DNA of 64,000 nucleotides, from NCBI RefSeq assembly GCF_016798325.1, contig NZ_JAERVO010000005.1, positions 62,001 through 126,000 on the forward strand, in the 5' to 3' direction. The DNA is from Marinobacter mangrovi. Lineage in GTDB: Bacteria > Pseudomonadota > Gammaproteobacteria > Pseudomonadales > Oleiphilaceae. A program made the translations under genes and the position numbers. Below are positions 24,132 to 32,773 of the stretch, piece by piece (within the stretch, counting starts at the first letter, position 1; each line of letters opens with the position of its first letter). Below the pieces are notes generated by a model. It was not told the origin of the DNA and searched no databases. It saw nothing but the letters and a program-made list of their open reading frames with translations.

Positions 24132-25265
24132 ATGACGATGATGAACAGCATTCCCTGCATGATTATGCGCGGTGGCACTTCCCGGGGCCCCTTCCTGCGC
24201 ATGAGGGATCTTCCCGACAGCCAAGAAGAGCAAACCGAGATCCTGCTCAATCTCATGGGATCTGGCCACGCTCTCCAGATTGATGGCATCGGCGGAGGGG
24301 ATCCGCTGACCAGCAAGGTGGCCATCGTGGAGCGTTCCTCCAATCCCGAGGCAGACGTCGACTACCTGTTTGCTCAGGTTGATGTGCTCAAACGTCGCGT
24401 TGACTTCAGCCCGAACTGCGGCAACATGCTGTCCGCCGTTGGGCCGTATGCCATCGAGACAGGGCTGGTGGAGCCCCAGGAAGGGGTCACTGTCGTCCGC
24501 GTGCGCAACCTCAACACCCAGCGGTTGATCGAGTGTCACGTACCGACACCCGGGCGTCAGGTAGCCTACGAGGGTGATACGCGCATAAGCGGCGTCCCGG
24601 GGAGTTCCGCCGGCATTCAGCTCAGTTTCCTCGATATCGTCGGGACCAAGACCGGCGCGCTGTTGCCGACCGGCAGGGCTATCGACACTATCGATGGCAT
24701 CGAGGTGACATGCCTGGATGCTGCTACCCCCATCATGATGGTCAGCGCGGCCGACCTGGGCCTCGACGGCCGGGAGTCCCCCGTGGAGTTGGACGATCAT
24801 CCCACCATGCTGAAGCGGTTGGAGCTGATTCGTCGCGAGGCAGGTCATCGAATGGGGCTGGGGGACGTCAGCCAGAGTGTCTTGCCCAAGCCGGTGGTGC
24901 TGTCAGCACCGTTTTCCGACACCGCTACGCTGTGTACCCGCTACTTCGTGCCTCACCGCTGCCACAAGTCCATTGCCGTCACTGGAGCCATCGCGGTCGC
25001 CACGGCCGTCAGTGTCCCTGGCACCGTGGCAAACCGAATCGCGACTGGAGCGGAGAAACTGGCGGCCGCTGGCCGTCTGTCGCAAGTAAGGCTGGAACAC
25101 CCCTCTGGATTCATCGATCTGGATGTCGAACACCGCAACGAGAATGCCTGCGATATTGCGCGTGTTTCCCTCATCCGCACCGCCAGGAAGATCATGAGTG
25201 GGACCATTTTCTACTCGCTTCCTGCCATGTCCGGCGGGGATATACTGACTTCAACGGTCATATGA
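24132..25265 (+). CDS. PrpF-family isomerase, 4-oxalomesaconate tautomerase-like
   Basis: Protein of 377 aa beginning IPCMIMRGGTSRGPFL, the signature of PrpF/4-oxalomesaconate tautomerases. Lys62 (DPLTSK) and Cys96 (SPNCGNML) are in the positions of the catalytic pair in this diaminopimelate epimerase-like fold. Such enzymes move a double bond in unsaturated tricarboxylates (aconitate or 4-oxalomesaconate). No hydratase, aldolase or ring-cleavage gene is nearby, so the pathway is incomplete here. The next genes encode a tricarboxylate-type transporter, supporting a tricarboxylate substrate. ATG 24132 is used; 24138 is possible. Confidence 0.85.
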   Translation: MTMMNSIPCMIMRGGTSRGPFLRMRDLPDSQEEQTEILLNLMGSGHALQIDGIGGGDPLTSKVAIVERSSNPEADVDYLFAQVDVLKRRVDFSPNCGNMLSAVGPYAIETGLVEPQEGVTVVRVRNLNTQRLIECHVPTPGRQVAYEGDTRISGVPGSSAGIQLSFLDIVGTKTGALLPTGRAIDTIDGIEVTCLDAATPIMMVSAADLGLDGRESPVELDDHPTMLKRLELIRREAGHRMGLGDVSQSVLPKPVVLSAPFSDTATLCTRYFVPHRCHKSIAVTGAIAVATAVSVPGTVANRIATGAEKLAAAGRLSQVRLEHPSGFIDLDVEHRNENACDIARVSLIRTARKIMSGTIFYSLPAMSGGDILTSTVI

Positions 25266-25329
25266 CCCCTCGTATGGACAGGGTCCTCATCAACCATCAT
25301 GACAATGACAATAAGCCAGGAGTGATGAC

Positions 25330-26448
25330 ATGGTAATCAATAAAACTGCAAATTCTTCTCTCTCCCTCGGTCGGCTCAGGAAGGCCGCGCTGATCGCGCT
25401 GGCGATCACCGGACTGAGCCTGACGACCTCCGTCCAGGCCCAGGACGTCGAAGTCCCCGGAAACATCAAGTGGACCATCCCCTTTGGCGTTGGCGGTGGC
25501 ACGGATGTCTGGGCGCGTTTTTTCTCTCCCTGGCTCAGCAAATCTCTGTCGGGAGAGCCGACCATCATGATCGATAACGTTCCCGGCGGCGGCTCCATCA
25601 ATGGGGCCAACCTGTTCGCCTTGCGTGCCAAGTCGGATGGCAGCGAATGGCTAGGTACCTCGGCTTCGACCCAGTATCCGGCCATGCTCGACGATCCTCG
25701 CGTGCGCTACGACTACAGCGACTGGACGCCCATCCTGGCCACCCCGACAGGTGGCGTAGTCTACGCCCAACCTCGTCTCGGCGAGACGGCCGATACGGCG
25801 CTGGACGCCCTGCTGGAGCAGCCGGTCAAGCTGGCGGCGCAAACTCCCACCGGCGTCGAGCTACCCGTCCTGATCGCCCTGGACATGTTGGGTGCAGACG
25901 TACAGGCCGTGTTCGGCATGCGCAGCCGGGGTGAGGGCCGCCTGGCGTTCGAGCGCGGGGAAGCCGATATCGACTTCCAGACCACCTCCGCCTATCTGAG
26001 CAACGTTGAGCCACTGGTGGAGGCCGGTAAGGCCGTGCCGCTGTTCTCACTCGGGATGCTGAACGACGACGGAAAGATCGTCCGTGATCCGACGTTCCCC
26101 GAGCTGCCCACCTTCAACGAAGTCTACCAGGCACGGCATGGTGAAGCGCCGTCGGGCAAAGAGTACGAGGCGTTTCGAAAGTTCTTTGCCTCCGGCTACG
26201 CCCTGCAGAAGCTGATCATGGTACCGAAGGACACCCCGCAAGACCTGATCGAGACCTATCGTCAGGCAGCCCGCGACTTCGTGAACACCGATGCGTTCAA
26301 GAAGGCAGCCGCCGCCCAGTTGGGGCCATACACGCCGGTTATCGGCGACACCGTCCAGCGCCATCTCGATGATGCCATGTCCATCGATGACGCCACGCGT
26401 AGCTGGCTGGCCAACTGGCTGCAGTCAAAACACGGAGCCAAGCTCTGA
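25330..26448 (+). CDS. TctC-family periplasmic substrate-binding protein
   Basis: Protein of 372 aa with a signal peptide ending SVQA near residue 37. The start of the mature protein, IKWTIPFGVGGGTDVWARFF, and NVPGGGSINGANLF match the tricarboxylate-binding (Bug) family. It should capture a carboxylate in the periplasm and deliver it to the TctAB membrane protein. At 372 aa it is longer than usual Bug proteins (about 325). AGGAG precedes the ATG. Codons strongly prefer G/C at third positions, unlike the sulfatase gene upstream. Confidence 0.87.
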   Translation: MVINKTANSSLSLGRLRKAALIALAITGLSLTTSVQAQDVEVPGNIKWTIPFGVGGGTDVWARFFSPWLSKSLSGEPTIMIDNVPGGGSINGANLFALRAKSDGSEWLGTSASTQYPAMLDDPRVRYDYSDWTPILATPTGGVVYAQPRLGETADTALDALLEQPVKLAAQTPTGVELPVLIALDMLGADVQAVFGMRSRGEGRLAFERGEADIDFQTTSAYLSNVEPLVEAGKAVPLFSLGMLNDDGKIVRDPTFPELPTFNEVYQARHGEAPSGKEYEAFRKFFASGYALQKLIMVPKDTPQDLIETYRQAARDFVNTDAFKKAAAAQLGPYTPVIGDTVQRHLDDAMSIDDATRSWLANWLQSKHGAKL

Positions 26449-26523
26449 CAATCAGTGGAATGTGCCGGCCCACCGGCCGGCACCCCGGCTCCTCCTGATC
26501 ACACAATAAAAGAGCCATACTCC

Positions 26524-28473
26524 ATGCTCGATATACTTCTCTCAAGCCTGGGACAACTCTTCACCCTGTCCCATCTGCTCTTCATGACGCTGGGCGTGCT
26601 GGTCGGCCTCGTGGTCGGCATCATCCCCGGTCTCGGGGGCATCGCAGGCATGTCGCTGCTGCTGCCCTTCCTCTACGGCATGGAACCGACCGTCGCCCTT
26701 GGCATGCTGATGGGCCTGGTCGCCGTAATTCCCACCGGTGATACCTTTGCCTCCGTGCTGCTGGGCATTCCCGGCTCCAGCGCTTCCCAGGCAACCGTCA
26801 TCGATGGCTTCGCGCTGGCTAAGCGCGGCCAGGCGGCACGCGCGCTGTCCAGCGCCTTCCTCGCCTCGATGATCGGGGGGCTCCTCGGCGCCGCCGTGCT
26901 GACCGGCTTTATCCTGATCGCCCGACCGCTGGTACTGTCGTTCTCTTCCTCCGAGCTCTTTATGCTGACCCTGCTCGGCTTGTCGATGGTGGCCGTGCTC
27001 TCCGGGCGTGACCTTTTCAAGGGGCTGGCCGCCTGTGGCCTGGGCCTGCTGGTGGGTGCTATCGGCATGGCACCGGCTACCGGCGAGTTTCGCATGAATT
27101 TCGGGCTCGACTATCTCTACGACGGCCTGCCGCTGGTGGTGGTGGGGCTCGGGATCTTCGCCCTCCCGGAGATTATTGATCTGCTGGTCAAGCGAGGGGC
27201 CATTGCCGAGGAGCCGTGCAATCTCGGCGAAGGCTGGCGGCAAGGCATCCGTGATGTCCGGGAGCAACGAGGTCTTGTCGCGCGCTGTGCTGCTGTGGGT
27301 AGCTTGATCGGCACCATCCCTGGCCTGGCTGGCTCGGTGGTCGACTGGCTCACCTATGGTTACGCGGTGCAGAGCGCCAAGGACAAGTCGCAGTTTGGTA
27401 AGGGGGACATCCGCGGGGTGATCGCCCCCGAATCCGCCAACAATGCCTGCGCCTGCGGTGCCATGGTCCCGACCCTGCTGTTCGGCGTGCCCGGCTCGGG
27501 CACGGCCGCGGTGTTCCTCGGCGGGCTGTTGCTTCTCGGGCTCCAGCCCGGTGTCGGCATGATCGAGACTCATCTCGACCTGACCTACACCATCATCTGG
27601 TCGCTGGCCCTGGCCAATATCCTGGGGGCCGCTCTCTGCCTGGTTCTGGCTCGCCCCGTGGCCAGCCTGACCCGTGTTCCCTTCGCCACGCTGGCACCCT
27701 TGATCACGGTGCTGATCATGTTCGCCGCCTTCCAGGCCACGCGTTCCGCGGGTGACCTGCTCGCCCTGGGAGCAGTCGGTATCCTGGGGGTCCTTTTCAA
27801 GCAAGCGAACTGGTCGCGGCCCGCCTTCCTGATTGGTTTCGTGCTGGCTCCGGGAGCGGAGGGGTACTTCTACCAGGCGGTACAGTTCCAGGGTACCGAC
27901 GCCTTCATGCGTCCCGGCGTGTTGATCATCGGGGCCTTGATCTTTGCGGCACTCTTCATTCCCATGCTGCGCTCGCTGTGGAGCAAGCGTCGTCAGGCCG
28001 CCTCGGTAGGCGCCGCGGCCAAGGTCCGCAACGAACCGCCCACTCTCGGCATCATCGATGTGGTGCTCTTCGCTGCCTTGCTTGGAACGGCTGCCGTTGC
28101 CTGGATCGATATGGCCGACCTGAGCTTGATCGGAGGCATCATGCCCCGGCTGGCTGTCGCGATCCTCGCCGTTTCATGCCTGATGGAAATCGCCCGTTGC
28201 CTGATGCACCGCCCCCAGTGGCAGCGTCAACCCATCGGTCTACAGGGGCTCTGGCTGGCCGGCTTCTTTATCCTTATAGGAGCCATGCTGTTACTCGGCT
28301 TCATCACCGCGGTGACGCTGTTCTGCCTCGTTTTCCTGCTGACCATTGCGCGCCTCAAGCCTTGGGTGGCGGCCGTTATGGCGCTTGGAGTCACAGCCTT
28401 CCTGGTCGGCATGGCCAAGTTCCTGACGCTGACCTACCCGAGCGGGCTGATCGATCCCTGGCTGTTTGGCTGA
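26524..28473 (+). CDS. TctA-TctB fusion, tripartite tricarboxylate transporter membrane protein
   Basis: Protein of 649 aa. Residues 1 to about 495 are a TctA large permease (GLVVGIIPGLGGIAG, then MLMGLVAVIPTGDTFASVLL, LFGVPGSGTAAVFLGG). From about residue 505 (PTLGIIDVVLFAALLG) there is a four-helix domain like the separate small subunit TctB, ending DPWLFG. In most tct operons TctB is a separate gene before TctA; here it is fused in the order A-B. With the TctC protein upstream this makes a complete transporter. ATG 26524 gives the expected TctA start. A strong hairpin follows. Confidence 0.87.
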   Translation: MLDILLSSLGQLFTLSHLLFMTLGVLVGLVVGIIPGLGGIAGMSLLLPFLYGMEPTVALGMLMGLVAVIPTGDTFASVLLGIPGSSASQATVIDGFALAKRGQAARALSSAFLASMIGGLLGAAVLTGFILIARPLVLSFSSSELFMLTLLGLSMVAVLSGRDLFKGLAACGLGLLVGAIGMAPATGEFRMNFGLDYLYDGLPLVVVGLGIFALPEIIDLLVKRGAIAEEPCNLGEGWRQGIRDVREQRGLVARCAAVGSLIGTIPGLAGSVVDWLTYGYAVQSAKDKSQFGKGDIRGVIAPESANNACACGAMVPTLLFGVPGSGTAAVFLGGLLLLGLQPGVGMIETHLDLTYTIIWSLALANILGAALCLVLARPVASLTRVPFATLAPLITVLIMFAAFQATRSAGDLLALGAVGILGVLFKQANWSRPAFLIGFVLAPGAEGYFYQAVQFQGTDAFMRPGVLIIGALIFAALFIPMLRSLWSKRRQAASVGAAAKVRNEPPTLGIIDVVLFAALLGTAAVAWIDMADLSLIGGIMPRLAVAILAVSCLMEIARCLMHRPQWQRQPIGLQGLWLAGFFILIGAMLLLGFITAVTLFCLVFLLTIARLKPWVAAVMALGVTAFLVGMAKFLTLTYPSGLIDPWLFG

Positions 28474-28498
28474 ATCAGTCCTGTCATGAACGTTCTCA

Positions 28499-28531
28499 GC
28501 GGGCTGACAACCATCAGCTTTGTCAGCCCGC
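28499..28531 (+). terminator. hairpin after the TctAB gene
   Basis: GCGGGCTGACAA (28499-28510) and TTGTCAGCCCGC (28520-28531) are perfectly complementary around a 9-base loop, 26 bases after the stop. No T-run, but a 12-bp GC-rich stem. Confidence 0.7.
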
Positions 28532-28598
28532 GCAATGTAACGGAGACACCGAAACCAACAACCCCAAAAATCCAAACAAAAATCCAAACAAAAATCGG

Positions 28599-28787
28599 GA
28601 CAGATTTATTTCTCAATCCATAGCACAGGCATCATTTTGCCTGCCAAAAAGCAAAAGAACGTGGGGATTATTTATAAGCCCAAAACACCAGAAAAGCCCA
28701 ACCCAAATATCTATTGAGTTGTTTAAAAAATAGAAGCCCAACTTAAACGCTGCCCAATACCGAAAATCATATAAATAAAAAGAGACT
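28599..28787 (+). repeat. porin leader, upstream copy of an imperfect tandem repeat
   Basis: Starts GACAGATTTATTTCT and contains CATTTTGCCTG, GTGGGGATTATTTATA, AAGCCCAAC, ACGCTGCCCAATACCG, AAATCATATAAATAAA and ends AGAGACT before the next GAC. The same ordered landmarks recur in the next 207 bases. In this copy GACTGAC is not followed by ATG. Confidence 0.75.
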
Positions 28788-28997
28788 GACAGATTTATTT
28801 TTAACTCTGTCGCATGGGCACCATTTTGCCTGAAAAAACCAACAAACAATGTGGAGGCCACATATAGATCAAAAACACAACAAAGACTCAACTCGAAATC
28901 AGCCAAATATCAATTATCTCAATGCAAAAACAAAAAGCAGCCCAACATGAACGCTGTTTTATACCGCAAATCACATAAACAAAAACAAGAGACTGAC
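28788..28997 (+). repeat. porin leader, downstream copy of an imperfect tandem repeat
   Basis: Starts GACAGATTTATTTTT and contains CATTTTGCCTG, GTGGAGGCCACATATA, CAGCCCAAC, ACGCTGTTTTATACCG, AAATCACATAAACAAA and AGAGACTGAC, then immediately the porin ATG. It is therefore the functional leader, and the upstream copy looks like a duplicated leader without the gene. Confidence 0.75.
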
Positions 28998-29927
28998 ATG
29001 AAAAAAATTACACTAGCAATCACCGTTTCCACTATCGTTTTCGCCCAGTCATCCACCGCGGCCACCATCTATGATGGTGATGGCCTGAATTACAAGTTGA
29101 AAGGTGATTGGCAGATTCAACTGCGTGACAATGCCTCCAAATCCAAGAACCTGGATGTGGAGTTTGATGACCTGGAACTCAAGAACACCGTTACCTACGA
29201 CCTGGATAACAACTTGCAGGCTTTCGGTCAGTTGGACTTCAGTTTCGACAAGGCCGCTGATAACAAGCAGAGTGGCGATAAGCTGGAAGAAGCCTACATG
29301 GGTCTTAAATACGACAGCGTCGCCTTCAGAATGGGCAAGATGAACACATCGGGTGACGAGTTCGGTGTGGAATCCGCTTACGAAAAACCCGCAGGAACGA
29401 GTGAAGATCAGTTTGATGCCATGGTCGATGCCGGCGACGATGTACTCCGTCTGGATGCGGACTTTGACGTTGTCTACATCTCGCTTTCACACGAGTTGGA
29501 ATCGAAAGGCAATACCAGTGAGGGAGACGCCTCAACCGACCTGTTTGTGAGCACCAACGTCGATGCCCTGACGTTGGCCGCCGCCTATCAGGTGTACGAT
29601 AACAATGCCGATACCTGGGGTGTCAGCGCACAGTACGATGCCGGTTTTATCAACCTAGGCGCCGACTACAGTGTCTCGGACCTTGATAACAGCGACCGTA
29701 ACGAAACCACCTACAACCTGGTGTCGACATTCAAGGCCTCTCAAACCACCGCCATCGCCCTGGGTTATGTCAACGCTGACGATGAGATTGAGAAAATAGA
29801 CGCCTGGTACGCCAACGTCACCTACCGGTTCCCGGCCCAGAAGAATGTCTCGCTGTTTGCGGAGGTCAGTGACTCGGACGCAGGTGATGAGTCTGACATC
29901 CTCGCAGGCATGCGAATCAAATTCTAA
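28998..29927 (+). CDS. outer-membrane porin (gram-negative porin family)
   Basis: Protein of 309 aa with signal peptide MKKITLAITVSTIVFAQSSTAA. The mature part is acidic with alternating hydrophobic/polar strands (YKLKGDWQIQLRD, QAFGQLDFSFD, AYMGLKYDSVAFRMGKM, WYANVTYRF) and ends in Phe, the outer-membrane insertion signal. It should form a trimeric barrel for small polar solutes. The second copy of a duplicated leader runs directly into the start. The ribosome site is poor (AAGAGACTGAC), so translation may depend on leader structure. A terminator follows. Confidence 0.87.
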   Translation: MKKITLAITVSTIVFAQSSTAATIYDGDGLNYKLKGDWQIQLRDNASKSKNLDVEFDDLELKNTVTYDLDNNLQAFGQLDFSFDKAADNKQSGDKLEEAYMGLKYDSVAFRMGKMNTSGDEFGVESAYEKPAGTSEDQFDAMVDAGDDVLRLDADFDVVYISLSHELESKGNTSEGDASTDLFVSTNVDALTLAAAYQVYDNNADTWGVSAQYDAGFINLGADYSVSDLDNSDRNETTYNLVSTFKASQTTAIALGYVNADDEIEKIDAWYANVTYRFPAQKNVSLFAEVSDSDAGDESDILAGMRIKF

Positions 29928-29942
29928 TAACCTACAACCAGG

Positions 29943-29978
29943 GGCCTGTGGACGCCTCATCAAGAGTCCTCAGGCCTT
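29943..29978 (+). terminator. rho-independent terminator of the porin gene
   Basis: GGCCTG-T-GGAC pairs with GTCC-T-CAGGCC (29943-29976), followed by TTTCTCT. The paired stem has one T-T mismatch. Confidence 0.75.
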
Positions 29979-30041
29979 TCTCTATTCCGTTACCTGACAG
30001 ACAATCCAACGGGTCCATACAACCTATTAATAGGCCATGTG

Positions 30042-30674
30042 ATGAAAAGCACATACAAGCTTGCCGTCTTTCTATTCATAGCGCTGCTCCCTTCTCTTGG
30101 TTATTCCGAGAGTATTCTGAAGTTGGGCGAGGGAGTGAACCTATTTGCCATCAATGGTAAGGAAATATCCAAAGGCAACGGCTTTTTTTCCACCAAGAAC
30201 GAATTTTCTCTTCCGGATAGTGGGACCAATCAGATTCTGGTCTCCTATACGGCTGAGATTAAGAATAGCGACAGTTATGAATTGGAAGACAGCGACCTGT
30301 CAGTCGTTAAATTTGCCGCATCCGATCAACAGATAACCATCAGTGCCCCCAGCATCTCCAGCACAAAACAGCTGGAAACGTTCAATGCTCATTTTAACTG
30401 GAGCCTGAAAACCTCTGACAACACCCCTGTTAGTTACAAGGTTAACCCGCTTCCATTGGAGGGATTTCGCCTTGGTGTTGACTATGAACAGAAGCTCAGC
30501 GAATTCAATCGGACCTCGGCAGCGGCTGCCATCACACCAGCAGAAACGATTGCACCACCCGTTGAGCCTATCGGCGCCGACGACACGGAACAGGCCGTCA
30601 TCCTGAAAATGTTGCAACACTGGTACAAACTGGCATCGCCGGAAACGCGAGAGAAGTTCAAGGACTCCCTGTGA
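30042..30674 (+). CDS. DUF2057 (YccT-like) periplasmic protein
   Basis: Protein of 210 aa with a signal peptide ending LGYSES. The sequence LKLGEGVNLFAINGKEI after the signal, NQILVSYTAEI and C-terminal MLQHWYKLASPETREKF match the DUF2057/UPF0319 pattern (a beta-rich body followed by a short helix with WY...A....R). Function of the family is not established. ATG 30042 is chosen; GTG 30039 precedes it directly. It follows the porin after its terminator, so it probably has its own promoter. Confidence 0.75.
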   Translation: MKSTYKLAVFLFIALLPSLGYSESILKLGEGVNLFAINGKEISKGNGFFSTKNEFSLPDSGTNQILVSYTAEIKNSDSYELEDSDLSVVKFAASDQQITISAPSISSTKQLETFNAHFNWSLKTSDNTPVSYKVNPLPLEGFRLGVDYEQKLSEFNRTSAAAAITPAETIAPPVEPIGADDTEQAVILKMLQHWYKLASPETREKFKDSL

Positions 30675-30700
30675 GCGTCAAAACCGCCTGGAGACCCATG

Positions 30701-30753
30701 GGCAGGTCTATCGTTTTGCCTTTACAAACGAAGGCAACAGATCAAGACCTGCC
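30701..30753 (+). terminator. two-part inverted repeat after the DUF2057 gene
   Basis: Outer arms GGCAGGTCT (30701-30709) and AGACCTGCC (30745-30753); inner arms TTGCCTT and AAGGCAA around TACAAACG. It lies between convergent genes and may terminate both. Confidence 0.65.
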
Positions 30754-30819
30754 GCTCCTAATCTTGTGCTTTAAGCACACACCTTTAATTCGGGCGAATG
30801 AATACGCCCACTTTTTCAC

Positions 30820-31590
30820 TCAGCGCGCCGTGTAACCCCCATCAATGACCAACTCGCTGCCTGTCACAAATTTCGACTCGTCAGACGCGAGATAGACAAT
30901 GCCCCAGGCAATGTCGTCCGGTTCCCCCATGTGGCCCAGAGGGTGGAGGTCGGCGGTGGCCTGCTTGGCGTCGTCCATCGCCATGCCCGTGGTCTGGAGG
31001 TGGTGCTCAACCATCGGTGTCCAGATGAACCCGGGATGCACGGAATTCACCCGGATTCTGTCGGGCGCGTACAGCAGGGCGTCCGTTTTGCTCATCAGCC
31101 GCACCGCGCCTTTGGAGGCGTGATAAGGGGGAACATCCGGCGCGCTGACGATGCCGTAAATCGACGACAGGTTGATAATGCTCCCCACCCCGGCCCGTTT
31201 CATATGGGGGATGGCGTGCTTGGTCCCGAGGAAGACGCCTTTCACGTTCACGGTCTGTACCCGGTCCCATTCCTCCTCGGTCAGTTCGTGTGTTGGTTTG
31301 TTCGGCCCGGAGATCCCGGCATTGTTGACCAGGACCGTCAGGCTCCCGAAATTCTCAGCCACTTCATCCAGAACGCGCTTGAACTGATCGCCGTCGGTGA
31401 CATCGCAGTGCCAATAGCGAACCTGGTGGCCTTTGGCCGTCAGTTCGGACGCCAGTGCCTGTCCCTCGCGCTCCTCCCGGTCCAGAACCGCGACGGCCGC
31501 ACCCTCTTCCGCCATCCGCCGTACGACGGCAGCGCCAATTCCCATGGAGCCGCCGGTGACTGCGGCCACCTTGCCTTTCAATCTGTCCAT
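30820..31590 (-). CDS. short-chain dehydrogenase/reductase
   Basis: Protein of 256 aa: cofactor motif TGGSMGIG near residue 13, NNAGISGP, INLSSIYG (catalytic Ser), YHASK (catalytic Tyr/Lys) and VHPGFIWTPM. This is the classical hydroxysteroid/cyclohexanol dehydrogenase-like subgroup using NAD(P). GGGAGAG lies about seven bases before ATG 31590. It is transcribed away from a LysR gene, with repeat copy 10 between them. Substrate unknown. Confidence 0.88.
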   Translation of the reverse strand: MDRLKGKVAAVTGGSMGIGAAVVRRMAEEGAAVAVLDREEREGQALASELTAKGHQVRYWHCDVTDGDQFKRVLDEVAENFGSLTVLVNNAGISGPNKPTHELTEEEWDRVQTVNVKGVFLGTKHAIPHMKRAGVGSIINLSSIYGIVSAPDVPPYHASKGAVRLMSKTDALLYAPDRIRVNSVHPGFIWTPMVEHHLQTTGMAMDDAKQATADLHPLGHMGEPDDIAWGIVYLASDESKFVTGSELVIDGGYTAR

Positions 31591-31719
31591 GAGTGTCTCT
31601 CCCTTACCCAATAAGACTCACCCATGACGTCATCCCACTGTTCAGACGCCACCCATTGATCAAACGTTATACAGTCCGGCACCAAGCGCTTTGATTGAGA
31701 TCAAAACCTACGCCTGATG

Positions 31720-31748
31720 GTTAAAAGGTGTCAGAGGGCATTCATTTT
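31720..31748 (+). repeat. dispersed repeat, copy 10
   Basis: GTTAAAAGGTGTCAGAG then GGCATTCATTTT, in the divergent SDR/LysR promoter region, an unusual place for this family. Confidence 0.65.
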
Positions 31749-31853
31749 GCGAGCCTGAAGGCGGACGCCGGCAGTCCAACACTCACTCATATCCTCTATA
31801 ATCTCGCCACTTTCTATCCCACCAGTGACTTTGATGATCGAATTGAGGGGCCT

Positions 31854-32762
31854 ATGGATCGATTGACGGGCATGGGGGTGTTTGTTGCGGCCGTTGAGGA
31901 AGGGAGTTTCGCGGCTGCGGCGCGACGCTTTGGATTATCTCCTGCGATGGCCGGGAAATATGTCAGTGCCCTGGAGGTCGAGCTGAGTGCTCGTCTGCTT
32001 CATCGCACCACACGGCGCCTGAACCTGACGGACACCGGCCAGGTTTATTTCGACCGCTGCAAACGCATTCTGGAAGCCTACGACGAAGCAAAACGCGAAG
32101 CGGGCGATGCTCATGGCACCGCCCGTGGGGTTCTGCGGATTGCCACGCCGACGACTTTCGGGACGATGCATCTCGGTGACGTTATCGCGCAATTCATGAA
32201 GGACCACCCGCTGGTCAACGTTGAGGTATCGATGAACGACCGCTACGTTGATCTGCTCGAAACGGGCACGGATATGGCCATACGCATCGGTCGCTTACCG
32301 GACTCCTCGATGATTGCCCGGCGACTCGCTCCGTGTCGCATGGTTATCTGTGCGTCGCCCGAATACCTTGAGCACAACGGCACGCCACACACGCCGGATG
32401 ATCTGCGCCGCGCTCCCAGGCTTGCCTTCAGTGACGCCGTATCCGCCGGCGACTGGACGCTTGTCGACCCGGATGGCAAGGCCCATCGTATTGACGGGCC
32501 TTGCCGGATGTCGGCCAACAACACGGAAATGCTGCTGGCCGCGGCCTTGAGAGGTTCCGGCATCGTCTACGGTCCGACGTTTGTGTTCGGCGAGCAGATC
32601 GCAAAGGGACACCTCGTCGAGTTACTGCCTGAGTATCATTCGTCAGACCTCACCATACAGGCGATTTTTCCCAGCTCCCGTCACATGCCATTCAAGGCTC
32701 GCCGTTTCCTGGACTATCTGGTCGACGCTTTCGGAGACGAGCCGCCCTGGGATCGCTTCTAG
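31854..32762 (+). CDS. LysR-family transcriptional regulator
   Basis: Protein of 302 aa. The helix-turn-helix reads GSFAAAARRFGLSPAMAGKY and the effector domain LRIATPTTFGTMHL and DMAIRIGRLPDSS, as in the aromatic/CrgA-like LysR subgroup. GAGGGG lies five bases before ATG 31854. It diverges from the SDR gene and is followed by a convergent hydrolase; either could be its target. Confidence 0.88.
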   Translation: MDRLTGMGVFVAAVEEGSFAAAARRFGLSPAMAGKYVSALEVELSARLLHRTTRRLNLTDTGQVYFDRCKRILEAYDEAKREAGDAHGTARGVLRIATPTTFGTMHLGDVIAQFMKDHPLVNVEVSMNDRYVDLLETGTDMAIRIGRLPDSSMIARRLAPCRMVICASPEYLEHNGTPHTPDDLRRAPRLAFSDAVSAGDWTLVDPDGKAHRIDGPCRMSANNTEMLLAAALRGSGIVYGPTFVFGEQIAKGHLVELLPEYHSSDLTIQAIFPSSRHMPFKARRFLDYLVDAFGDEPPWDRF

Positions 32763-32773
32763 TCGGCACGGTG

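Larger units (their letters stand above)
28474..28997. other. A-rich intergenic stretch with hairpin and duplicated porin leader
   Basis: 524 bases. It holds the hairpin at 28499-28531, short tandem AATCCAAACA copies around 28570-28595, and two imperfect direct repeats described separately. No gene is seen. The sequence is markedly A-rich on the plus strand. Confidence 0.6.

Noticed and set aside
26542-27804. A 420-codon minus-strand frame opposite the TctA part
   Set aside because: Extremely Gln/Glu/His-rich antisense of a hydrophobic membrane gene; not a protein.
28599-28997. CRISPR-like array
   Set aside because: Only two long imperfect units with no short identical repeats or unique spacers; they are leader duplications.
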